From Kineosporia rhizophila (GTDB lineage Bacteria > Actinomycetota > Actinomycetes > Actinomycetales > Kineosporiaceae), in NCBI RefSeq assembly GCF_021277265.1, contig NZ_JAJSOH010000001.1, positions 124,001-188,000 on the forward strand: a stretch of 64,000 nucleotides of DNA, written 5' to 3'. A program made the translations under genes and the position numbers. The notes below the pieces were generated by a model. The model worked only from the letters and a program-made list of their open reading frames with translations. It was not told the origin of the DNA and ran no database searches. Every line of letters begins with the position of its first letter. The stretch's first letter is position 1. This document shows positions 48,542 to 56,267 of the stretch, piece by piece.

Positions 48542-50200
48542 GTGAGCAAGCCGATCCTTCTCACGGTCGACGACGACCCGTCCGTTTCCCGGGCCGTCGC
48601 TCGTGACCTGCGTCGTCGCTACGCCGAGGAATACCGTGTGGTCCGCGCCGACTCCGGCGCCGAGGCCCTGGAGTCGTTGCAGGAGATCCGCCTGCGCGGC
48701 GACCGGGTGGCGGTGCTGCTGGCCGACTACCGGATGCCGGGGATGAACGGCATCGAGTTCCTCGAGCGCGCGATGGACCTGTTCCCGCGCGCCCGCCGGG
48801 CCCTGCTGACCGCCTACGCCGACACCGACGCGGCGATCGAGGCGATCAACGTCGTCGACGTCGACTACTACCTGCTCAAGCCGTGGGAACCGCCGGAGGA
48901 GAAGCTCTACCCGGTGGTCGACCAGATGCTCGAGACCTGGGCGGCGGCGGGCGACCCGGAGGTCGAGTCCACCCGGATCATCGGCCACCGCTGGTCGGCC
49001 CGCTCGCACGAGGTGCGCGACTTCCTGGCCCGCAACGGCATGCCCTACCACTGGTACACGGTGGAGGAGGAAGAAGGCCGCAAGCTGCTGCAGGCGGCCG
49101 GCGCGGGCGAGGACGACGTGCCGGTCGTGCTCACCGCCGGCGGTGACGCGCTGCTGCGGCCCACCCTGAGCGAGCTGGCCGACAAGATCGGTCTCTCCAC
49201 CACCCCGGCCGAGGACTTCTACGACCTGGTGATCGTGGGCGGCGGTCCGGCCGGGCTGGGTGCGGCGGTCTACGGCGCCTCCGAAGGTCTGCGCACGGTG
49301 CTGGTCGAGAGCCGGGCCACCGGCGGTCAGGCCGGGCAGAGCTCCCGGATCGAGAACTACCTGGGCTTCCCCGACGGAGTGAGCGGCGGTCAGCTGACCG
49401 ACCGGGCCCGCCGGCAGGCCAGCCGGCTGGGCGCCGAACTGCTCACCGCCCGCCGGGTGGTCGGGCTGGAGACGCACGGCCCCAAGCGCATCCTCGAACT
49501 CGACGACGGCAGCCGGATCGCCGCGCACGCCGTGCTGCTGGCCACCGGGGTCTCCTACCGCCGGCTGGGGGCCGACGGCGCCGACGACATGGTGGGCAAG
49601 GGCGTGTTCTACGGCTCGGCCGCCACCGAGGCGGATGCCTGCGCCGACCAGCACGTGGTGATCGTCGGCGGGGCGAACTCGGCCGGTCAGGCGGCGATGT
49701 TCTTCTCCCGCCAGGCCGCCAAGGTCACCCTGGCGGTGCGCGGGCCCGACCTCGAGCGCTCGATGTCGCACTACCTGATCCAGCAGATCCGCGGCAACGA
49801 CCGGATCGAGGTGCGAACCTGCACCGAGGTGGTGGCCTGCCAGGGCGACGGGCACCTGCAGAAGCTGGTGCTGCGCGACAGCACCACCGGGGCCACCGAG
49901 GACGTGGACTGCGGGCACCTGTTCGTCTTCATCGGCGCCGCCCCGAAGACCGACTGGCTGCCCGAGCAGCTGGTGCGCAACGAGGCCGGGTTCCTGATCA
50001 CCGGCACCGACCTGCTCGACTCGGGCCGGCGGCCGGCCGGCTGGACCCCCAACCGCGACCCGTTCCACCTGGAGACCAGCATCCCCGGGGTGTTCGTGGC
50101 CGGCGACGTGCGGGCCGCCTCGGTCAAGCGGGTGGCCTCGGCGGTCGGTGAGGGAGCGATGGCCGTGACGCTCGTGCACCAGTACCTGGCGCACCCCTGA
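48542..50200 (+). CDS. response-regulator receiver fused to thioredoxin-reductase-like FAD oxidoreductase
   Basis: Fusion protein of 552 residues. Residues 1-125 form a receiver domain with T-V-D-D-D near 8, phospho-acceptor Asp in L-A-D-Y-R-M-P near 62 and Lys in L-L-K-P-W near 115. After a linker, residues 228-550 are a TrxR-like FAD/NAD(P) module: G-G-G-P-A-G-L near 233, G-G-Q-A-G near 262, G-G-A-N-S-A-G for NADPH near 375 and G-D-V-R near 520. At the place of the TrxR C-x-x-C the sequence reads G-S-A-A-T-E, so it cannot reduce disulfides in the usual way. The kinase gene follows after 48 nt and is the likely phosphodonor. Confidence 0.9.
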   Translation: MSKPILLTVDDDPSVSRAVARDLRRRYAEEYRVVRADSGAEALESLQEIRLRGDRVAVLLADYRMPGMNGIEFLERAMDLFPRARRALLTAYADTDAAIEAINVVDVDYYLLKPWEPPEEKLYPVVDQMLETWAAAGDPEVESTRIIGHRWSARSHEVRDFLARNGMPYHWYTVEEEEGRKLLQAAGAGEDDVPVVLTAGGDALLRPTLSELADKIGLSTTPAEDFYDLVIVGGGPAGLGAAVYGASEGLRTVLVESRATGGQAGQSSRIENYLGFPDGVSGGQLTDRARRQASRLGAELLTARRVVGLETHGPKRILELDDGSRIAAHAVLLATGVSYRRLGADGADDMVGKGVFYGSAATEADACADQHVVIVGGANSAGQAAMFFSRQAAKVTLAVRGPDLERSMSHYLIQQIRGNDRIEVRTCTEVVACQGDGHLQKLVLRDSTTGATEDVDCGHLFVFIGAAPKTDWLPEQLVRNEAGFLITGTDLLDSGRRPAGWTPNRDPFHLETSIPGVFVAGDVRAASVKRVASAVGEGAMAVTLVHQYLAHP

Positions 50201-50248
50201 GTGCATCCGTAAGGGCATTAATCGCGTGTCGAGAACGTTGGAGAACGG

Positions 50249-51757
50249 GTGACCACCACGGAGCAACCGATGGAGCGGCTCACTCCCGCTGAGCTGTCGC
50301 GCTTCTTCCTGTTCGAGAAGCTGAACGACGAGCAGCTGCGCTGGATGTCCGAGCACGGCGAGGTCGTGCGCTATCCGGCGGGCGCCACCGTCTACAGCGC
50401 CGACGAGCCCGCGACCTGCTTCTACATGCTGGTCGAGGGCCGCCAGGTGATGCTGAAGCAGGTCGGCGACCACGAGGTCGAGGTCTCCCGCACCGGCCGG
50501 CCGGGCGTCTACAGCGGCGCCACCTGGGCCTGGCTCACCTCGGCCCGGGAGGTCACGAAGAGCCCGTTCTACGGCGGCTCGATGCGCACCCTCGAGGAGT
50601 CGGTCTTCTTCCGGATCCCCGGTGAGGAACTGGCCGACGTGCTCAAGGAATGGTTCCCGATGGCCATCCACCTGCTGGACGGCCTGTTCACCGGGATGCG
50701 CAACTCCGAGGCGGTGGTCGGCCAGCGGGAGCGCCTGACCGCCCTCGGCCGGCTCACCGCCGGGCTCACCCACGAGCTGAACAACCCGGCCTCGGCCGCC
50801 GTCCGGGCCACCGCCACGCTGCGCGAGCGGGTGGCGGCGATGCGCGGCAAGCTCGCCCACCTGGCCTCCGGCAAGGTCGACCCGGACACCCTGGTGAAGC
50901 TGGCCGGTCTGCAGGAGGACGCGATCGAGCAGTCGGCCAAGGCCAAGGCCGGCAAGAACAAGCACCTGACGCCGATGCAGGAGAACGACCTCGAGGACGA
51001 GTTCAGCGACTGGTGCGACGAGCACGGCATCTCCTCCGGCTGGCAGCTCGCGCCGGTCTGGGTGGGCGCCGGTCTCGACCTGGAGTGGCTGCAGGGGGTG
51101 GCCGACTCGATCCCGCAGACGCACCTCGAGGCCGGCCTGAAGTGGATCACCTACGCGCTCGAGAACGAGCAGCTGATGGCCGAGATCGAGGACGCCACCG
51201 AGCGGATCGCCACGCTGATCAACGCGGCCAAGCAGTACTCCCAGATGGACCGCGCCGAGTACCAGCAGGTCGACATCCACGAGGGCCTGAACAGCACGCT
51301 GGTGATGCTCGGGGCCAAGGTCCGTGAGGGCCTGACCCTGGAGAAGGACTACGACAAGACGCTGCCGCGGATCCCGGCCTACCCGGCCGAGCTGAACCAG
51401 GTCTGGACCAACCTGCTCGACAACGCCGTGCACGCGATGAAGTGCGACAACGAGGCGGGCCCGGGCACGCTGAGCATCAGCACCCGCGCCGACGGAGACT
51501 TCGCGCTGATCACGATCCGGGACACCGGCCCGGGCATGACCCCGGACGTGCAGCGGCGGATCTTCGAGCCGTTCTACACGACCAAGCCGATCGGCAAGGG
51601 CACCGGGCTCGGTCTGGACATCGTCTGGCGGATCGTGGTCAACCGGCACGGGGGCGACATCCGGGTGAAGAGCAGTCCCGGAGCGGGTGCCGCCTTCGAG
51701 GTCCGGCTGCCGCTGACCGCACCGGCACCGGCCGAGGTGGCCGAGGTCAGCGAGTAG
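50249..51757 (+). CDS. histidine kinase with N-terminal cyclic nucleotide-binding domain
   Basis: Soluble kinase of 502 residues. Residues 15-135 form a cNMP/CRP-type beta-roll. A long helical region with the H-box L-T-H-E-L-N-N-P near residue 174 follows, then a 150-residue insert before the HATPase domain (N-L-L-D-N-A near 390, D-T-G-P-G-M near 430, G-K-G-T-G-L-G-L-D near 450). The H-box to ATPase distance is longer than in simple kinases. No membrane helix is seen. GTG start has GGAG 6-7 nt upstream. Together with the preceding receiver-TrxR fusion it forms a two-component pair in which the output is an oxidoreductase-like domain. Confidence 0.9.
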   Translation: MTTTEQPMERLTPAELSRFFLFEKLNDEQLRWMSEHGEVVRYPAGATVYSADEPATCFYMLVEGRQVMLKQVGDHEVEVSRTGRPGVYSGATWAWLTSAREVTKSPFYGGSMRTLEESVFFRIPGEELADVLKEWFPMAIHLLDGLFTGMRNSEAVVGQRERLTALGRLTAGLTHELNNPASAAVRATATLRERVAAMRGKLAHLASGKVDPDTLVKLAGLQEDAIEQSAKAKAGKNKHLTPMQENDLEDEFSDWCDEHGISSGWQLAPVWVGAGLDLEWLQGVADSIPQTHLEAGLKWITYALENEQLMAEIEDATERIATLINAAKQYSQMDRAEYQQVDIHEGLNSTLVMLGAKVREGLTLEKDYDKTLPRIPAYPAELNQVWTNLLDNAVHAMKCDNEAGPGTLSISTRADGDFALITIRDTGPGMTPDVQRRIFEPFYTTKPIGKGTGLGLDIVWRIVVNRHGGDIRVKSSPGAGAAFEVRLPLTAPAPAEVAEVSE

Positions 51758-51766
51758 GTCCGGTCG

Positions 51767-54700
51767 CTACACATGGACGATCGGGTCGGCACCGGTGAGA
51801 TCGATCAGTTCGGGCGGGCTTTCGGGCCCGGAACTCTCCGGGTCGAGCCGCAGCACCCCGATCAGCGATCCGAACGGCACGGCCGCTCCCCGGGCGGCCG
51901 CCCGGCGGATGCTCTCGTCGGTGCGGCCGGCCTGCTCCAGCGCCGACTCGGCGGCGCTGATCAGTTCTCGTTCCCGGCGGCCGGTGACCACGATCGAACG
52001 CTGGGCGCCCCAACTGGCCGAGACCGCGAGCAGAGCCGCAGCCCGGTGCGGGTCGTGCGGCCAGTGCGCCACCCCGAGCAGTGCCACGATCCGCGGCAGC
52101 GTGAAGAACTTCCCGCCGGCGTGAGCCTCTCGTAGTGCCTGGCGCAGCGAGGTGAGAGCGGCCTGATGGTTGCCGTGGCGTAGCTCGAGCAGCCCGTCGG
52201 CCACGGCGACGCCGGAGCGGATCGCCCGTCCGCCGCTGGTGGCCGCCGAGCGGGCCTGCCCGATCAGCACCCGGGCCAGCGCGTCTTCTCCCCGGTCCTG
52301 CGCGGCCAGGGCCAGTTTGGCCAGCGGGTAGGCCAGGCGCGTCGGGTCACCACCGGCCGCCGCCCGATGCCGGCTGCGCTGCCAGTGACCGATGGACACG
52401 GCCGTGCGACTCAGATCGTCCAGCACGTCGGCCAGCACGTTCAGCACTGCGTGCCAGAGAGTTTCGGGGGGACGCCGGAGCGCCCGCACCCTTTCCAGCG
52501 CCCCTTCCGCCTCGGCCAGCGCCTCTTCACACCGGCCCAGCGAACGAGCCGCGACGGCCCGCATCAGCGCCACCCGGATCGCGACCACCGCCCCCGCTTC
52601 GCCGGAGGTGGCTCCGGCCGGGATCTGGGCCAGGATCTCCGCTGCGGCGAGCGGGTTTCCGCCGAACAGGGCCAACGCTCCCGCGGCCAGCAGCAGCCGG
52701 GCTCCGGTGCGGGCGGTGGGCCGCTGGGCCTGGGCGCGGGCGAGCCAGGCCGGGGCGTCACCGAGTTCCCAGCGGCCGGTGCTCAGGCCCTGGTCGAGCA
52801 ACGCCGCTACCAGCCGGGCGAAAACCTCACCGTCGCGCCCTTCTGCGTGCGCGGCAGCCGCGGACAGGTTGTCGTACTCGGCCGCGCGTCCGCCGAGTTG
52901 CCCGACGGCACTCGCCTTGGCGTTGGGAGTGGTTCTCAGATCGGTGTTTTCGGACGGGTCGAGCCAGCGGTCGGTCAGCGGCGGCAGAGCGTCGGCGAAC
53001 TCCGCGAAGTAGGCTGCGTGGCGGTCGGCACACGCTGCCTCCTCTTCCGGATCGGCCGCGAGCAGGCGCCGGGCGTGCTCACGCACCGGCGCGAGCAGAC
53101 CCAGGCGGCCGGTCTCGTCGATCAGCAGCAGATTCTTGTCGGCCAGCCGGCCGATCACGTCGATCACCTGGCCGGGCCCGGGAACCGGACCGCAGACCCG
53201 CTCGGCCGCGTCCAGGGTGGCCCCCCCGACGAAGACCGAGAGTTGGCTCAGCACCAGCTTCTCGGTGTCTTCGAGCAGGTTCACCGTCCATTCCAGCACG
53301 GCCTCGAGCATCGCCCCGGGCCGCCGGGCCGCCGTCGCGCTGTTCAGATCGCGGCCGATGCCCTCCGGATCATGGCTGCGGGTGCGCGCGGCCGCCAGTT
53401 CCAGAGCCAGTGGCAGACCGTCGAGCGCCCGGCACAGTTCCCCGACGGCCGCGGCGTTCTGCTCGGTGACCTCGAAGGCGGGCAGCACCGCGCGGGCTCG
53501 CTCGCGGAACAGCCGCACCGCCTCGGCCGAGCGCACGGTCTGTACGTCGCCGGCCCCCGAGAAGGCCCACGGCATGGCCAGCGGCACGAGACCGATGACC
53601 TGCTCGCCCGGCACCCCCAAGGCCCGCCGCGCGGTGGCCAGCACCCGCAGCCCGCCGACCCTGGCGATCAGCGCCGTCACCGTGGCCATCGGCTCGGCCT
53701 CGACGTCGTCGGCATCCAGGTCGTCCAGCACGAGCAGGCAGGGGATCGCCGCGAGCGCTCGGCACACCGTGTCGATCGGAGCCTCGCCCGGCGTGTCCGG
53801 CACTACGCCCAGGATGCGCCGCAGCCGCGCCGCCAGGCCCGCGCCCGGCTCGGCCCCGGCATTGTCTGCGGCCGGAGTGCCTCCCAGCGGAACCACCAGA
53901 ACCCGGGTGGCCGCCACCTCCCGCCCCGCCTCCGCCAGCCGACGGGTCACGATCTGCGCAGCCAGCCGGGTCTTGCCTGCCCCGCCCGGCCCCACCACCG
54001 TCACCAACCGGACGTCTGGACGGCGCAGCAACTCCAGCGCCGCGCCCAGCTCCCCCGTCCGCCCGACCGTTCCCGCGCCGTAGGCCGCGCCAAACGCCGT
54101 TCGCTTGGTCCCGATCGACGGGATCGGGCCGGTCTCGGGTACCCCCGGCAGTATCGGGGCGCAGTGCTCCACGGAGAGCGTGGAAGGCTGCGGCACAACC
54201 GGTTCCAGCGACGGGGAGAGCGGCGTGGTCTGCATCGGCAGCCGGGCGCTCGCTGGACTCCCCGGCACTACGGGAGGACCGGGCAGCGCAGCGGGAGGTA
54301 CGGGCAAGCCGCTCGGCGGGTCTGGACGAAGGGCGACCGGAGCCACCCGAGCCTGGTGCGGCAGCCCAGCAAAACCCCCGCCAGACCCCACCGCCTCACC
54401 CGAGCGTTGTCCAGGAATCCGCCCGGAACTCCCAACCCCGCTCACACCTGGCCCAGCCGCGCCCCCTGCTGCGATCCCTACTAGACCGACCGGCCTCCCC
54501 TCAGCCGCACCAGGCCCCACGAGACAACTGGGCACCGCTCGGGCGCCGTACACCACGGCCCCATCCGGCCCGGCTCCATCTACTGCGGTCGTGCCCCGGG
54601 CAACACCCGTCGCGCCACCCGTGAGCGCATCTTCCGCCCCAGCGAGCGCTCGCGACCCCACCACTCCATGAAGCACTCCAGGTACGGCCGCCACCCCCGG

Positions 54701-55819
54701 ATGAATCACCCCACCGGAAACTTCAACACCTGTCGCCCCCGATCCCGGCATCAGGGAAGCCCTTCCCGCTCCCATCCCTTCACGGGCCACGCGCGGTCCC
54801 ACTACCCCGCCGGCCACCCCCGCTCCCCCGCCCGACAGCGCGACCGAGGCCACCGACGTCCGTGAATTGAAATCGGTTTCCAGCCCGGGACGCTCGGGGT
54901 CACCCGCCGAGCGGGACATCGCGGAGAGCGTGTGGGCGCGCATCAGCTGGACAAGCCGCAGATCCCCGGAAATCCCCGACGCAGAATCGGTTTTGTGAAC
55001 GCCCTCGGCGGACTCGATGAACTCAGCGAACTCGGTGGCGACCGGCCCGACCTCCTGACGCAGCAGCCGGCCGTGCAGATCCCGCAGAGCCGGACACGGA
55101 TCGATGCCGAGCTCGTCACCCAGGCGGTCGGCCGCCGCCGCGTACGCGGCCAGAGCCTCGGCCTGACGGCCTTCCCAGTACAGCGACGTCATCAACTGAC
55201 CCACGAAACGCTCGTTCAGCGGATGCTTGCGCACCAGGTCCTGCAGCTCCGGAATCAGCCGGGAATGGCGCCCCAGCAGGGATTCCGCGTCGATCCGGTC
55301 GGCCAGGGTGGAAAGCCGCAGCGACTGCAGGCGAGCCACCGAGGCCAGCGCGCCGGGCACGGCGGCCAGGTCCGGAAGGGCCGAACCACGCCACAACTGC
55401 AGAGCAGAACGCAATTCGTGAGCCGCGCCCACCGGGTCGCCCGCCGCCAGCCGCGCCCGTCCCGACTCGCTGGCCTCCTCGAACCGGCGCGAGTCGATCG
55501 CCTCCGGAGGCAGGTCAAGGAGATACATTCCGGATACCGTACGTAATGCTGGCAGCTCACCGGGGGCGACGAGGAGACGCCGGAGCCGCGAAACATAGAC
55601 CTGCACGGTGTTTCCCGCAGAGGGGGGCGGAGCGTCGCCCCAGAGCAGATCGACCAGCCGGGACGGCGGAACGGCGACCCCCACCGAGAGGGCGAGCAAT
55701 GCGAGCAGAGCGCGCTGGCGAGGACTGCCGGCCGAGATCGGCCTGCCCGCCCGCACGATCTCCACGGGACCGAGGATGCGGATCCGGTCGCCTGCGTCCG
55801 ATCGAGATGCGTGCGCCAC
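51767..55819 (-). CDS. AfsR/SARP-type transcriptional regulator with NB-ARC ATPase
   Basis: Large regulator of 1350 residues. An OmpR-type winged helix lies at 12-100, a bacterial transcriptional activation (BTAD) domain at 105-255, and a low-complexity Gly/Ala/Pro-rich linker at about 265-600. The NB-ARC domain has P-loop G-P-G-G-A-G-K-T near 617 and Walker B C-L-L-V-L-D-D-L near 695, and a TPR-like C-terminus reaches 1340. The family controls secondary metabolism or development in actinomycetes. GTG 55819 is preceded at 6 nt by TAGGTT, fitting leaderless expression. The linker is several times longer than usual. No biosynthetic cluster is adjacent. Confidence 0.9.
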   Translation of the reverse strand: MAHASRSDAGDRIRILGPVEIVRAGRPISAGSPRQRALLALLALSVGVAVPPSRLVDLLWGDAPPPSAGNTVQVYVSRLRRLLVAPGELPALRTVSGMYLLDLPPEAIDSRRFEEASESGRARLAAGDPVGAAHELRSALQLWRGSALPDLAAVPGALASVARLQSLRLSTLADRIDAESLLGRHSRLIPELQDLVRKHPLNERFVGQLMTSLYWEGRQAEALAAYAAAADRLGDELGIDPCPALRDLHGRLLRQEVGPVATEFAEFIESAEGVHKTDSASGISGDLRLVQLMRAHTLSAMSRSAGDPERPGLETDFNSRTSVASVALSGGGAGVAGGVVGPRVAREGMGAGRASLMPGSGATGVEVSGGVIHPGVAAVPGVLHGVVGSRALAGAEDALTGGATGVARGTTAVDGAGPDGAVVYGARAVPSCLVGPGAAEGRPVGLVGIAAGGAAGPGVSGVGSSGRIPGQRSGEAVGSGGGFAGLPHQARVAPVALRPDPPSGLPVPPAALPGPPVVPGSPASARLPMQTTPLSPSLEPVVPQPSTLSVEHCAPILPGVPETGPIPSIGTKRTAFGAAYGAGTVGRTGELGAALELLRRPDVRLVTVVGPGGAGKTRLAAQIVTRRLAEAGREVAATRVLVVPLGGTPAADNAGAEPGAGLAARLRRILGVVPDTPGEAPIDTVCRALAAIPCLLVLDDLDADDVEAEPMATVTALIARVGGLRVLATARRALGVPGEQVIGLVPLAMPWAFSGAGDVQTVRSAEAVRLFRERARAVLPAFEVTEQNAAAVGELCRALDGLPLALELAAARTRSHDPEGIGRDLNSATAARRPGAMLEAVLEWTVNLLEDTEKLVLSQLSVFVGGATLDAAERVCGPVPGPGQVIDVIGRLADKNLLLIDETGRLGLLAPVREHARRLLAADPEEEAACADRHAAYFAEFADALPPLTDRWLDPSENTDLRTTPNAKASAVGQLGGRAAEYDNLSAAAAHAEGRDGEVFARLVAALLDQGLSTGRWELGDAPAWLARAQAQRPTARTGARLLLAAGALALFGGNPLAAAEILAQIPAGATSGEAGAVVAIRVALMRAVAARSLGRCEEALAEAEGALERVRALRRPPETLWHAVLNVLADVLDDLSRTAVSIGHWQRSRHRAAAGGDPTRLAYPLAKLALAAQDRGEDALARVLIGQARSAATSGGRAIRSGVAVADGLLELRHGNHQAALTSLRQALREAHAGGKFFTLPRIVALLGVAHWPHDPHRAAALLAVSASWGAQRSIVVTGRRERELISAAESALEQAGRTDESIRRAAARGAAVPFGSLIGVLRLDPESSGPESPPELIDLTGADPIVHV

Positions 55820-56267
55820 GTGCTGAACCTATGCGCAACTGCCGCCCGATGCTCCGTCATTGGCCGTGTTCATGCGTTCTACCAGGTCGTTCAGTAGTCA
55901 TTAAGTGGCTTGTCGGACCTTCCCAGCAGATTTGTCGTCATCGAAGCCCCGGGGCGCTCCCGGGGCAGGACGACCTGGTGGGAGGTGCACTGTGCGCGGT
56001 CAGACCTGGGGCTGAGCTTCTGAGCAGGCCATTGCGCACCGGCCGGTGGATCCGCAAGTCTTGCCGGCGACGAGGTGCGATCAAGATTCACGCGTACTGC
56101 CCCCAGCCTGACGGCATGGGGGCCGGTCGCGGTTTTGACCCGAGAAACACCAGCAGCACCAGCAACATCTGTAACACGTACACCAGGAAGGGGCTCCGGA
56201 GCTGTGAGGGCGGCACCGGGAGCACCGTGGGCAAGGTCGGCGGGGTTGATGGGGGAGACGACAACGC
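55820..56267. other. 448-bp divergent intergenic region
   Basis: Between the divergent AfsR-like and MFS genes. It should hold both promoters; I see the TAGGTT at 55826-55831 for the regulator and no clear one for the transporter. Open frames here have no coding character that I can support. A short CAGCAC/CAGCAA-rich stretch lies near 56150. Confidence 0.55.
55826..55831 (-). promoter_or_regulatory. candidate -10 (TAGGTT) of the AfsR-like gene
   Basis: It lies 6 nt before GTG 55819 on the minus strand, with no ribosome site between. Confidence 0.4.

Noticed and set aside
48407..51649. 1080-codon minus-strand open frame opposite the receiver-TrxR and kinase genes
   Set aside because: Shadow frame: the opposite strand codes for clear families and this product has no recognisable domain.
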